Numbered from the stretch's first letter, positions 24,306 to 32,807 are shown. The stretch: 32,824 bases of DNA from JAYZQT01 sp964412235 (GCA_964412235.1 CAYPNT010000026.1:1-32824); one strand, 5' to 3'. Made by a program: numbers and translations. The notes: generated from the letters alone by a model not told the origin.

Positions 24306-24910
24306 AGCAATTAGTCATATTTGCGCGACGACCTCAGTTAGGCCGTGTAAAAAACCGGCTCGCCCAAGACATTGGACATGTAGAAGCTCAACGGTTCTAT
24401 CGCGCCAACCTATTTGCGTTATCGCGTCGTTTGTCTTCAGGAAAGGAATGGAACACGTGGATTGCCGTGACACCTGATACGTCTGCCAATACCAGTCGTT
24501 TATGGCCGACCCATATAGGACGTTTACGCCAGGGCACAGGTGCGCTGGGGAGCAGAATGGCACGGTGCATGGTCAGATTTAGGTATGATCCAGTGGTAAT
24601 CGTAGGCAGCGATGTTCCCCAAATTGGCCGTCTTCATATTGTGAGAGCTTTTCTGTCTCTCCGTCGAAACGATGTCGTATTTGGACCATCTGCGGACGGC
24701 GGATATTGGCTTGTCGGCGCCGCCCAAGGCGCCCGTATTGGCAATCTATTTGACAATGTACGATGGTCCACGGAATTTGCGTTTCTTGATACCATGAATA
24801 ACGTAAAGCCTGGTACGCGAGTTTCCAAGGTTCAAACATTACGTGACATCGACGATGGCAATTCGTATCACAATTGGCGCGACCAGGGCGGCAAACTACT
24901 TTGCGTCTAG
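24302..24910 (+). CDS. Nucleotidyl/glycosyltransferase-like protein, TIGR04282 (DUF2064) type
   Basis: The 202-residue protein matches the DUF2064/TIGR04282 group: N-terminal LVIFARRPQLGRVKNRLA, central GSDVP (102-106) and GPSADGGYWLVGA (128-140). The start ATG 24302 overlaps the stop of the previous gene by the ATGA arrangement; the frame also runs upstream, but the conserved N-terminus begins here. The TIGR04282 and TIGR04283 proteins commonly occur together, so a joint pathway is expected. The product has not been deduced: neither the ArsM methyltransferase nor an ArsS-type radical SAM partner is in the window. The last 15 bases overlap moaB on the other strand. Confidence 0.85.
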   Translation: MKQLVIFARRPQLGRVKNRLAQDIGHVEAQRFYRANLFALSRRLSSGKEWNTWIAVTPDTSANTSRLWPTHIGRLRQGTGALGSRMARCMVRFRYDPVVIVGSDVPQIGRLHIVRAFLSLRRNDVVFGPSADGGYWLVGAAQGARIGNLFDNVRWSTEFAFLDTMNNVKPGTRVSKVQTLRDIDDGNSYHNWRDQGGKLLCV

Positions 24911-25438
24911 ATGCTCTTGAAGACGTGGAAGGAGTTCTACAAAATTGCACGGCTTGTGACGTATATCCAATTGATGAACAAGAATATCGTCCCATGCATC
25001 TTTGCAAGCACCTGTAGAGCCTGGCAAAGCGAAAAGATATGTACCCCCGGAGACGCCCGCGGTTGCTCGGGACTGAATAGTTGAAGTGCCAATTTTATTA
25101 TAAGAAAGAGAGCGAAATAGTTCTCCGAAGCCCACAATTTCTTTCTCAAAAATTTTCTGAAATGCTTCCGGAGTAACATCACGCCCGGTCACACCAGTTC
25201 CGCCCGTAGAGATTATAACATCAATATCTGGCCGGTTTATCCAATCTCGCAACTTCAACTCTATCGCTTTTTCATTGTCTTTTATAATTGCCCTATCGGC
25301 GAGTTCGTGACCAGCGGATAATAAACGATCCAACAAGATCTCCCCGGAACGATCGTCCTCGATGGTTCGCGTGTCCGACACCGTCATAACCGCGATGTTT
25401 ATTTTTATGAAAGGTATATTTTGATCAATTCCGAACAT
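24896..25438 (-). CDS. moaB: Molybdenum cofactor biosynthesis protein MoaB (MogA-like)
   Basis: The 180-residue protein has the MoaB/MogA signature: ISTGGTGVTGRDVTPEA at 76-92 and ALPGST at 137-142. Such proteins adenylylate molybdopterin before molybdate insertion, in the cytoplasm. It starts at ATG 25438, nine bases after the transglycosylase stop on the same strand, so it may be transcribed with that gene. Its end overlaps the convergent TIGR04282 gene by 15 bases. The molybdoenzyme large subunit at 4.8 kb is a possible client. Confidence 0.9.
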   Translation of the reverse strand: MFGIDQNIPFIKINIAVMTVSDTRTIEDDRSGEILLDRLLSAGHELADRAIIKDNEKAIELKLRDWINRPDIDVIISTGGTGVTGRDVTPEAFQKIFEKEIVGFGELFRSLSYNKIGTSTIQSRATAGVSGGTYLFALPGSTGACKDAWDDILVHQLDIRHKPCNFVELLPRLQEHLDAK

Positions 25439-25447
25439 CTCTTTAAA

Positions 25448-27244
25448 CTATTCCTTTAAGTTTTGTACAGCTACATAGAACGGTGGTTCGCCAGAGGCCA
25501 GAGCGTCGAGAGATGGTGCCGGCTCACCTAGCCGTTCTCGGTACATCCATAAATTTGCCAGCACACGTTCTACAAAGATCCGTGTTTCAAGCGCTGGGAT
25601 GCTTTCGATAAACATCAAAGGATCGGTGTAACCGCCCTTTTTAGCCGTCCGTTGCCACTTTTTTAGATTCCCAGGACCGCCATTATATGCGGCCGTAAGT
25701 AACAGTAAATTACTATTAATGTGATCAGTGCTTAGCAGATGTTGTATATATTTTTGACCCAGTGAGATGTTCAGTGTTGGGTCGTATAATTTATCACGAT
25801 TTTTTCCGCGGTATCGTTTTTGAGCGATAAAACTCGCAGTCGCGGGCATCAGTTGCATTAAGCCACGAGCACCAGCAACACTTTTTGCTCGCACATTAAA
25901 ACCAGATTCTTGACGGATAAACGCAAATATCAATGCGCGATCGATTTTGTATCCTGAAGGTGGTCGCCAAGTAGGAATCGGATACAACGCCCGCACTGGC
26001 AGCGAAATGGGAGCTTTTACGAGGGCACTACCCGCACGGTATGATACCATTGGGAGCCCTTTTATGTCCGCCAGTGCCGTCAAAGCTGTTGTCAGTTCGT
26101 GGTTTTTCGTATGTGTCATAAACCTAAGTTCTCGCTCAGCGCGGGCGGTTTGGTTTATTTGCAGTAGGGCTATTGCCCGTTGGCCACTATTTTCAGAGAG
26201 CAAAAGTTTTCGGCGTTCAGCGGTCAAACGCGTTTGTCTCCAATCGAAAGGCGATTTGTTTCCTGTCCATCGGCGCGCCAGAATGCCGTAAAAAGTTCTT
26301 GTTTGTGCGGCGGCTATTTCCAGCCATTTCTTTACATGTTCGGGGCGCCGGCCCTTCATATTTGCTCGGGCCGCCCAGAAGGCTGCTGCTGCGTGGTCAA
26401 AGCCACTTACCTTCTCTGACAGTGTGACAGTTTCGAAATGACCCGCTGCTTTAATATATTTCTTTTGCTGGTATGCAGAGAGACCCGCGATCCAATGGGA
26501 GTAGGGAATTTTGGTACCTGACTTTAATGAGGCAGCGCTTGCGAGTTCAAGCGCGGGTTTGCTGTTGCCATAAAAAAACCAACCAGCTGCGATGTGCGTT
26601 CGCGCAAGGTCGTAGCCGATTTGCCCTAGGGCCCGTTTAATATTTGTCTGCTCAAGATACTTCAAAGCGAGTGTGAGTCGGCGAAGTTTAGCCATCCGGC
26701 GCACCTTCCAGACAATTCGCCGCGCCGCGCGCGTTGATAATTTCTGGGCGGAATATTCTAGTATTTGTTCTTTTTCGTAGTTTGGGAAGAATTTGAGGGA
26801 CGGGCGATTTGGATAACGATAATTTTTTGGTTTCCGCCGTAATGCTAACTTGTAAATCCTACGCGCGTCTGGGTGGTCAGCGTATGCCTTAAGCCACTTT
26901 GCGAGCTCAAGATAACGAGACCGATATTTTGTAGGATGCAGATAGCGTTGTGCCTGGACGTGCCCTAATAATAACCTATTCTTTAGTTTTGGAATTAATT
27001 TATTGGCAGTTTTCCACGACCCACGCATCTGTGCCCTAAAAATTTGGCGATAGATGTTAGCGTCAGCCACAGACAGGACGTGAGGCAAGGAAATGTCGGC
27101 AGCTACGGGTTGCTCGCTATTGGTTTTCGTTTGGGGTTCCTTGGCGAGGGTACTCCCGGTAACAAAGACATAAGGGAATAGCAAAAAAGCAAGAATAGAA
27201 CTTGCCATGTAAAGGCTATTCTTTCGGATTATCAAGGTTTGCAT
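25448..27244 (-). CDS. Soluble lytic murein transglycosylase (SLT family)
   Basis: The protein has about 598 residues and a hydrophobic signal sequence (MASSILAFLLFPYVFVTGS), so it is exported. A long alpha-superhelical region (about 60-430) resembles the Slt70 U/L domains. The catalytic SLT domain runs from about 430: the catalytic glutamate is E446 (FIRQESGFN), followed by GARGLMQLMPATA and AAYNGGPGNLKKW. It cleaves peptidoglycan glycan strands, leaving 1,6-anhydro ends. Starts possible are GTG 27250, ATG 27244 (used) and ATG 27208; none has a strong ribosome binding site. A long hairpin lies just upstream. moaB follows after nine bases. Confidence 0.9.
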   Translation of the reverse strand: MQTLIIRKNSLYMASSILAFLLFPYVFVTGSTLAKEPQTKTNSEQPVAADISLPHVLSVADANIYRQIFRAQMRGSWKTANKLIPKLKNRLLLGHVQAQRYLHPTKYRSRYLELAKWLKAYADHPDARRIYKLALRRKPKNYRYPNRPSLKFFPNYEKEQILEYSAQKLSTRAARRIVWKVRRMAKLRRLTLALKYLEQTNIKRALGQIGYDLARTHIAAGWFFYGNSKPALELASAASLKSGTKIPYSHWIAGLSAYQQKKYIKAAGHFETVTLSEKVSGFDHAAAAFWAARANMKGRRPEHVKKWLEIAAAQTRTFYGILARRWTGNKSPFDWRQTRLTAERRKLLLSENSGQRAIALLQINQTARAERELRFMTHTKNHELTTALTALADIKGLPMVSYRAGSALVKAPISLPVRALYPIPTWRPPSGYKIDRALIFAFIRQESGFNVRAKSVAGARGLMQLMPATASFIAQKRYRGKNRDKLYDPTLNISLGQKYIQHLLSTDHINSNLLLLTAAYNGGPGNLKKWQRTAKKGGYTDPLMFIESIPALETRIFVERVLANLWMYRERLGEPAPSLDALASGEPPFYVAVQNLKE

Positions 27245-27254
27245 GAACACTTTT

Positions 27255-27333
27255 ATGGATGGCTTTATCGAGGTTATGAGTGAGTTTTTAACGTAGACCC
27301 TTTAACCTCGCAATAAAGCATCTATCGTCTACG
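27255..27333 (-). ncRNA. Structured RNA leader candidate upstream of the SLT gene
   Basis: Two arms, 27255-27276 and 27303-27325, form an imperfect hairpin of about 21 pairs: eight (CGAGGTTA/TAACCTCG), seven (GCTTTAT/ATAAAGC) and six (one G-T), with a two-base and a one-base bulge. The 26-base loop contains 27292-27298 (CGTAGAC on the plus strand), exactly complementary to 27327-27333 (GTCTACG) just outside the stem, so a pseudoknot or alternative fold is possible. No T-run follows on either strand. On the minus strand the stem ends about ten bases before ATG 27244. Function is unknown; it might control translation, or separate the uracil-DNA glycosylase transcript from the SLT transcript. 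Confidence 0.45.
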
Positions 27334-27355
27334 CAAAGACATATATCGCTAATGG

Positions 27356-28171
27356 TCATGCTTTGGTATTCAAAAGGTGTTTACGAATTTCTAACAGATC
27401 AGCCCATGTTTCACGTTTTTGCGCGGGTTGGCGTATAAGAAAGGCGGGGTGCAGCAAAGCCCGAGCAGGGATTTCTGGTATACCTAAACTACTTTGATAC
27501 TGTATCCATTTGCCTCTTAAACGCATGATACCCTCTTGTCGGCGTAGAAGCGCCTTCGCTGCTATACCTCCAAGAAAAATAATAATTTCTGGCGCGACTA
27601 TGGCGATGTGTTTTTCTACAAAAGGAAGACATGAATTAATTTCGACATCGGTTGGGTTGCGGTTGCCCGGCGGTCTCCAAGGTATAATATTTGTTATGTA
27701 CGTATTGGATCTGTCGAGTTCTATTGCGTTTAGCATGAGGTCTAACATTTTGCCTGCTGGACCTACAAACGGAACACCCTGTCTATCTTCTGCTGCCCCT
27801 GGCGCTTCACCTATTAACATAATCCGCGCGCCGAGGTTACCGTCCCCGAACACAAAGTTCATTGCTGTGTCTTTCAAAGGGCAGCCATCGAAGGATTGAA
27901 AGGCTGTTTTTAATTCCTCAATAGTGGACGTGGAGGAGGCAATTTCTTGAGCTGTATTCAAGGTCTCCTGACGGGTTTGCAAATTTGTTGCTGCGGACCT
28001 ACTTGGTGTTGTCGGTTGTTGGGCGGTAGCTTTATCCCGTTTGGTGCTTAACGAGCTGTTGTCCATTGTAGGTTCTGAAAGATGGTTTATTGGGTTTTCA
28101 CCTATTGTCTCCTCCACGCCTGCATTGATATACCAATCGAGGAGGGTGCGCGTGTTTAATTTATCTTTCAT
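27356..28171 (-). CDS. Uracil-DNA glycosylase, family 4-like
   Basis: The 271-residue protein removes uracil from DNA. The catalytic domain occupies about residues 90-271 with motif GEAPGAAEDRQGVPFVGPAG (121-140), TNIIPWRPPGNRNPT and HPAFLIRQPA (241-250). The first ~90 residues are low in conserved features. Family 4 enzymes use four cysteines for a 4Fe-4S cluster; here only C97 and C181 appear at the expected places. The first position is not Cys, and W165 replaces the Cys before RPPGNR, so the cluster is probably absent, as I recall for related alphaproteobacterial proteins. It is upstream of the SLT gene and divergent from ETF-QO. Confidence 0.9.
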   Translation of the reverse strand: MKDKLNTRTLLDWYINAGVEETIGENPINHLSEPTMDNSSLSTKRDKATAQQPTTPSRSAATNLQTRQETLNTAQEIASSTSTIEELKTAFQSFDGCPLKDTAMNFVFGDGNLGARIMLIGEAPGAAEDRQGVPFVGPAGKMLDLMLNAIELDRSNTYITNIIPWRPPGNRNPTDVEINSCLPFVEKHIAIVAPEIIIFLGGIAAKALLRRQEGIMRLRGKWIQYQSSLGIPEIPARALLHPAFLIRQPAQKRETWADLLEIRKHLLNTKA

Positions 28172-28195
28172 AACGCCGCGAGCTTTTCTTCACGT

Positions 28196-28224
28196 GTGAC
28201 CAATCTATTACTAAATGTTATACA
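28196..28224 (+). promoter_or_regulatory. Putative promoter of the ETF-QO gene
   Basis: GTGACC (28196-28201) and TATACA (28219-28224) are separated by 17 bases and each matches four of six consensus positions. Transcription would start near 28231, about 38 bases before ATG 28269. It lies in the 97-base gap between divergent genes. Support is by pattern only. Confidence 0.35.
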
Positions 28225-28268
28225 ACTAGTTTAACGCGATCGTAACACCCGTAGAGTGGAGCTAAAAG

Positions 28269-29903
28269 ATGGAACGGGAATTCATGGAGTTCGACGTTGT
28301 CATTGTTGGGGCGGGCCCCGCCGGCTTGTCAGCAGGAATACGGATTCGGCAACTCGCCCAAGAACAAAGCAAGGAAGTTTCTGTATGTATTATTGAGAAG
28401 GGCTCCGAGGTTGGGGCTCATATTTTGTCTGGTGCGGTATTTGAACCGAGGGCGCTAGATGAGTTAATACCCGACTGGGAGGAGCGTGGTGCCCCACTCC
28501 ACACACCGGTTATCTCGGATAAGTTTATTTTTCTTTCTGAGCACAAAGCTCTAAAGTTACCCACTCCGCCACAAATGAATAACCATGGAAACTATATTGT
28601 AAGCCTTGGAAATTTGTGCCGCTGGCTTGCCGAACAGGCGGAAGCAATAGGTCTTGAAATTTTCCCCGGTTTTGGGGCTGCCGAAATACTTTATCATGCT
28701 GATGGAAGTGTAAAGGGGGTATCCACGGGGAATATGGGGGTGGGGAAGGATGGATTGAAGACAGCAAATTTTCAACCCGGTATTGAACTACACGCGAAAC
28801 AGACAATATTTGCTGAGGGGTGTCGTGGATCACTAACGAAGGAATTGTTTGACCAGTTTTCCTTGCGAGATGACACTGATCCTCAAACATTTGGCGTCGG
28901 GATTAAAGAGTTATGGGAGGTTAAAACAGAACGACACCTTCCAGGTCATGTCGAACACACAATAGGCTGGCCGCTCGCTTCGGACGCGTATGGTGGGTCT
29001 TTTATATATCACCTAGAAGATAATCTAGTTTCTGTAGGCTTCGTAGTTGGGTTGGACTATCAGAACCCATATCTCAGTCCCTTCGAAGAATTTCAACGAT
29101 TTAAAAACCATCCAAGCATTCGCCCTACATTCGAAGGCGGCCGAAGAATCTCCTATGGCGCACGTGCGATAAACGAGGGCGGTTATCAATCTATTCCTAA
29201 ACTGACATTTCCCGGTGGTTTGTTGGTCGGTTGCGCGGCGGGTTTTTTGAACGTCCCTAAAATTAAGGGAAGCCATACGGCCATGAAGTCTGGAATGTTG
29301 GCTGGTGAGGCGGTATTCGAAGTGCTTACCCGTGGGGTTGTCGATCGGTCAGCGTCAAAGTATGTGCAGGCTATCAAACAAAGTTGGATTTGGGATGAAC
29401 TTTACCGGGTCCGTAATATTCGGCCAGCGTTTCGATGGGGCCTTTGGCCTGGTTTAATATACTCTGCGATAGACACATTTATTTTTCGGGGACGGGCACC
29501 TTGGACTTTCAGAAATCACTCTGATCATGAGCGCCTGAAGAAGGCCTCGGTGGCGGTACGTATAGAATACCCGAGCCCGGATAATGAGGTTTCATTTGAT
29601 AAACTTTCGTCGGTTTTTTTGTCTAACACGAACCATGAAGAAAATCAGCCTTCACATCTGGTTCTCCATGATGAGAATGTACCTATTGCCACCAACCTTG
29701 TTGATTATGATGCACCGGAGCAACGCTACTGTCCTGCAGGTGTCTATGAAATAATTACGGACGATGCGAGCTCGGAGGTTAAGCTACAAATAAATGCGCA
29801 GAACTGTGTCCATTGCAAGACCTGTGACATCAAGGATCCAACCCAAAATATTAAATGGGTTGTGCCGGAGGGCGGCGGCGGCCCGAACTATCCCAATATG
29901 TAG
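28269..29903 (+). CDS. Electron-transfer flavoprotein:ubiquinone oxidoreductase
   Basis: The 544-residue enzyme passes electrons from reduced ETF, formed in acyl-CoA and choline-derivative oxidation, to ubiquinone at the inner membrane. The N-terminal FAD motif VVIVGAGPAGLSAG is at residues 10-23. The GAVFEPRAL block, the SGxxAGExVFExL region and WPLASDAYGGSFIYH are family features. The C-terminal 4Fe-4S domain has C488 (YCPAGVY), C513, C516 and C519 (NCVHCKTCDIKDP). All four ligands are present and the length is normal. The start ATG 28269 has GTGGAG upstream; a second ATG is at 28284. The ETF subunits are not in the window. Confidence 0.96.
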   Translation: MEREFMEFDVVIVGAGPAGLSAGIRIRQLAQEQSKEVSVCIIEKGSEVGAHILSGAVFEPRALDELIPDWEERGAPLHTPVISDKFIFLSEHKALKLPTPPQMNNHGNYIVSLGNLCRWLAEQAEAIGLEIFPGFGAAEILYHADGSVKGVSTGNMGVGKDGLKTANFQPGIELHAKQTIFAEGCRGSLTKELFDQFSLRDDTDPQTFGVGIKELWEVKTERHLPGHVEHTIGWPLASDAYGGSFIYHLEDNLVSVGFVVGLDYQNPYLSPFEEFQRFKNHPSIRPTFEGGRRISYGARAINEGGYQSIPKLTFPGGLLVGCAAGFLNVPKIKGSHTAMKSGMLAGEAVFEVLTRGVVDRSASKYVQAIKQSWIWDELYRVRNIRPAFRWGLWPGLIYSAIDTFIFRGRAPWTFRNHSDHERLKKASVAVRIEYPSPDNEVSFDKLSSVFLSNTNHEENQPSHLVLHDENVPIATNLVDYDAPEQRYCPAGVYEIITDDASSEVKLQINAQNCVHCKTCDIKDPTQNIKWVVPEGGGGPNYPNM

Positions 29904-30082
29904 TCAGATTTTGTTCGGTTTTTAATTTATAGGATGCGGCCCTAGTTTATCTATGTAGATCTACGTCGTATATTACCTCTTGTAGCGCGGTCCACCACAC
30001 GTGGCGGAAGTATTGGCGTTCATCGCCGGTTATAGGTAAAGGGTCAGAGGCTAAAATCGAAACAAGTCGGAGCGTGCGCACG
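29904..30082. other. Intergenic region with several dyads
   Basis: This 179-base gap is the longest in the window. It contains a perfect 10-base palindrome GTAGATCTAC (29955-29964), an imperfect dyad at 29992-30007 and a small hairpin GGCG/CGCC (30015-30027). A GGAG at 30069-30072 is the likely ribosome binding site of the TPR gene. No T-rich terminator or consensus promoter was recognised. Confidence 0.3.
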
Positions 30083-31825
30083 ATGCGCGGCAGGTTTTCC
30101 AAAGTGTTTCTTGTTGGGGTTCTTTCGCTCTCGGTTCCTGCTGCATGCGGTTCTGAAGTTGAGAGACCGGTAATAAATAATACCAGCGTTGTGCTAGCTC
30201 CTATCCTACGGGTTGGCGTGTCTCTCACGGGGAATTACCTGGCTGGCCGACAAGCTGTTAAGAGAAACGATTTTCATCAAGCGTCGAAATTTCTTGAGAC
30301 TGCGTTGCTGAACACTCCCAACAATACTTTTCTGATAAGCCAGACATTTACGGCTAAACTAACGAACGGTGAGGTGGGGGGCGCCCATAGGTTAGCGAAG
30401 AAGTTATCAAAGTACGGTGTTCCGAGCCCGATGATAAAACTATTGATTGTTGTAGAAGCAATAAAAAGAAATAGTCTCAAAGACGCTTTAGAAATCATAG
30501 AGTTAATTCCAAAAGAGGGGGTGAACACGTTCTTAAAACCTCTTTTGAAATGCTGGGTGCTCGCGGGTCTAGGCAACCACGACAGCGCTATAAAGGCATT
30601 GGAACCATTAAAAAATCACACTCAATTAAGGCGGCTTTATGAAATCCAAGCTGCCCTTGTGTTGGATGCTTTGGGTAAGGTTGATGCTGCGGAAAAACAC
30701 TATCGATTGGCAGTTAAATTTTCGCGTCAACCCACGTTGCGAATAATTCAAGGTCTTGGTCGTTACTTTGAACGCACAGGCAAGTCAGAAAAAGCAAAAA
30801 AACTCTATGTTAAGCACCTAAAGAATAATCCCGATTCCGTGATTTTACGGAGTGCTTTAGGGAGGCTTAAAACAAAGGAAAAACCGCCATTGATTGTGAC
30901 CAATATCAAAGAGGGTGCCGCTGAAGCCCTGTTCAGCATCGCGAGCATGATCACACAGGAGAGGCCTAATCGACTAGCACTTATCTATGCGCGTCTTGCG
31001 ATATACCTTCATCCCAATCTAGATGGGGGTTATATGTTAATAGCGCGTTTACTTGAGGCGATGGCTCGGTTTGAAGATGCGATAACTACTTACCGAAAAA
31101 TCCCCGAAGGATCCTCCTTTAATCGGGATGCAAGGCTGCGCATTGCGGAAAACCTTCAATCATTAGACCGTGATGAAGAAGCAATCATTTTATTGAAAAG
31201 CATGGCTGTGGAAAAAATAGGGGACGCTGGTCCCCTAATAAGCCTTGGTGATCTTTTTCGCTCAAATAAAAAGTTTACTGAGGCCATCGCTGCCTATGAC
31301 GCAGCGCTTCAGTTATTGGAACACGACGAAAAAAGGCATTGGGTGATACATTATTCTCGCGGTATTGCTCTAGAACGATCTCGCCAATGGGATTTAGCAG
31401 AAAGGGGTTTACAGAAAGCTTTAAAATTAAACCCGGATCAACCATATGTCTTAAATTATTTGGGGTATTCCTGGGTTGATCAGGGAAAAAATCTTGGCAA
31501 GGCTCGCAAAATGATAGAGAGGGCTATCGAGTTGCGGCCTAATGATGGCTATATTGTTGATAGTTTGGGTTGGCTGTTTTATCGCCTTAAAGACTATAAG
31601 AGTGCAGTAAGTCACCTTGAACGAGCAGCTGAATTGCGACCACAAGATCCTACTATTAATGATCATTTGGGAGATGCTTATTGGAAGATGGGACGTTTTT
31701 CCGAAGCACGTTTCCAGTGGAAAAGGGCGCTATTATTAAAACCTGAACCAGAAACAATTTCAGTAATTAAGGGAAAAATTTTGCGTGGTCTTATCGAAAG
31801 TATAAGCGTTGATAACGATGGCTGA
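30083..31825 (+). CDS. TPR-repeat protein with signal sequence
   Basis: The 580-residue protein has a hydrophobic signal sequence (FLVGVLSLSVPAAC), with a cysteine at residue 22; the region before it (VPAAC) is only a poor lipobox, so it may be a lipoprotein or a cleaved periplasmic protein. The rest is built of tetratricopeptide repeats, clearest in the C-terminal half with ALKLNPDQPYVLNYLGYSW, AIELRPNDGYIVDSLGWLFY and AAELRPQDPTINDHLGDAYW at ~34-residue spacing. TPRs bind other proteins; no enzyme domain is seen. The start ATG 30083 has GGAG ten bases upstream; GTG 30074 is too close to it. It precedes ispE by eight bases, an order common in Alphaproteobacteria. Confidence 0.87.
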   Translation: MRGRFSKVFLVGVLSLSVPAACGSEVERPVINNTSVVLAPILRVGVSLTGNYLAGRQAVKRNDFHQASKFLETALLNTPNNTFLISQTFTAKLTNGEVGGAHRLAKKLSKYGVPSPMIKLLIVVEAIKRNSLKDALEIIELIPKEGVNTFLKPLLKCWVLAGLGNHDSAIKALEPLKNHTQLRRLYEIQAALVLDALGKVDAAEKHYRLAVKFSRQPTLRIIQGLGRYFERTGKSEKAKKLYVKHLKNNPDSVILRSALGRLKTKEKPPLIVTNIKEGAAEALFSIASMITQERPNRLALIYARLAIYLHPNLDGGYMLIARLLEAMARFEDAITTYRKIPEGSSFNRDARLRIAENLQSLDRDEEAIILLKSMAVEKIGDAGPLISLGDLFRSNKKFTEAIAAYDAALQLLEHDEKRHWVIHYSRGIALERSRQWDLAERGLQKALKLNPDQPYVLNYLGYSWVDQGKNLGKARKMIERAIELRPNDGYIVDSLGWLFYRLKDYKSAVSHLERAAELRPQDPTINDHLGDAYWKMGRFSEARFQWKRALLLKPEPETISVIKGKILRGLIESISVDNDG

Positions 31826-31833
31826 AGCTTAAA

Positions 31834-32736
31834 GTGTCAAACAAACAATATACTAAAACAATCAGTGTCGACTTGCCTGCTAAGGTTAATCTATTTTTGC
31901 ACGTTTGTGGGCGTCGAGACGATGGTTTTCATCTTCTGGAAAGCTTGGTCGGATTTACCGAATTTTGTGATCGATTGTCGGTTAGTTCAGCCGACGACTT
32001 TATAGTTTCAGGAGAGGGTCCCTTTGCGAAGGATCTTCCAAAAAACCCGGATTCCAACCTCGTTCTTATGGCTGCAAGAGCCCTGAAAAAAGAGGCTGGC
32101 GTGACGCAAAGTGCAAAAATTGCTATAGAGAAAAATATTCCAGTTTCCGCGGGTATTGGAGGTGGTTCAGCCAATGCAGCTGGTACATTGAGAAGTCTAG
32201 CAGAGTTATGGGAGCTGAAATATGACCTCCAAAGACTGGCACAAGTGGCGAAGGAAATCGGCTCTGATATACCTGTTTGTGTGTATTCTGTGCCGGCGAT
32301 TGTCGAGGGCTCTGGTGAAAAAGTAGCCCCACAAAATGCCCTTCCAGCCTGCGGCGTTGTATTGGTTAACGCGGCGGACCCATTGCCAACCGAATCTGTT
32401 TTTTCGGCGCGATCCGGCACATATAGCAGGAGTTTGCCTTGGGTAGAAATAAGTTCTTTCGACCAATTAGTATCTGAGCTTACTTTGCGAAGAAATGACC
32501 TTTTAGAGACAGCGAGTGTGTTATCCCCGATAATAAACGACGTGCTAAAAACACTTTCTGAGACGCAGCATTGTCGATATTTTCAGATGTCCGGAAGTGG
32601 TGGTACTTGTTTTGGTCTGTATCCGAGCCAGCAGTTAGCGGCGGAAGCTGCTCGTTCAATTTCAGAGCGTAATCCCAACTGGTGGTGTGTCTCTACTAAA
32701 TTTCGCTCGGCGAGCCCTGGTCTCCGCATCGAGTAA
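31834..32736 (+). CDS. ispE: 4-diphosphocytidyl-2-C-methyl-D-erythritol kinase (IspE)
   Basis: The 300-residue GHMP-family kinase catalyses the fourth step of the MEP isoprenoid pathway. K17 in LPAKVNLFLHV and D145 in GSDIPVCV fit the catalytic lysine and aspartate, the ATP-binding GIGGGSA is at 107-113, and the third motif is MSGSGGTCFGLY. The start is GTG 31834, eight bases after the TPR gene, so the two are probably one transcription unit. tRNA-Gln follows. ispH, the last step of the same pathway, is at 8.6 kb. Confidence 0.95.
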   Translation: MSNKQYTKTISVDLPAKVNLFLHVCGRRDDGFHLLESLVGFTEFCDRLSVSSADDFIVSGEGPFAKDLPKNPDSNLVLMAARALKKEAGVTQSAKIAIEKNIPVSAGIGGGSANAAGTLRSLAELWELKYDLQRLAQVAKEIGSDIPVCVYSVPAIVEGSGEKVAPQNALPACGVVLVNAADPLPTESVFSARSGTYSRSLPWVEISSFDQLVSELTLRRNDLLETASVLSPIINDVLKTLSETQHCRYFQMSGSGGTCFGLYPSQQLAAEAARSISERNPNWWCVSTKFRSASPGLRIE

Positions 32737-32789
32737 TGGGTTGGTGTGTTGTTCTACCGTTGCATCATTACCCTTTATTCCGATATGTT

Positions 32790-32807
32790 CCGCCGGCGCA
32801 CCGGTGG
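32790..32807 (+). repeat. Hairpin reaching the 5' end of tRNA-Gln
   Basis: CCGCCGG (32790-32796) can pair with CCGGTGG (32801-32807) through a CGCA loop, with one G-T pair. The 3' arm includes the first three tRNA bases. It lacks a T-run, so it is not an intrinsic terminator for ispE; it might affect tRNA 5' processing. Confidence 0.35.

Noticed and set aside
24579..25007. 142-residue minus-strand frame over the TIGR04282 gene and the end of moaB
   Set aside because: Both overlapped genes have clear family motifs; this frame has none and is rich in Cys and Arg, as antisense frames often are.
29947..30228. 93-residue minus-strand open frame covering most of the ETF-QO/TPR gap
   Set aside because: It runs antisense into the signal sequence of the TPR protein, resembles no family I know and has no good ribosome binding site.
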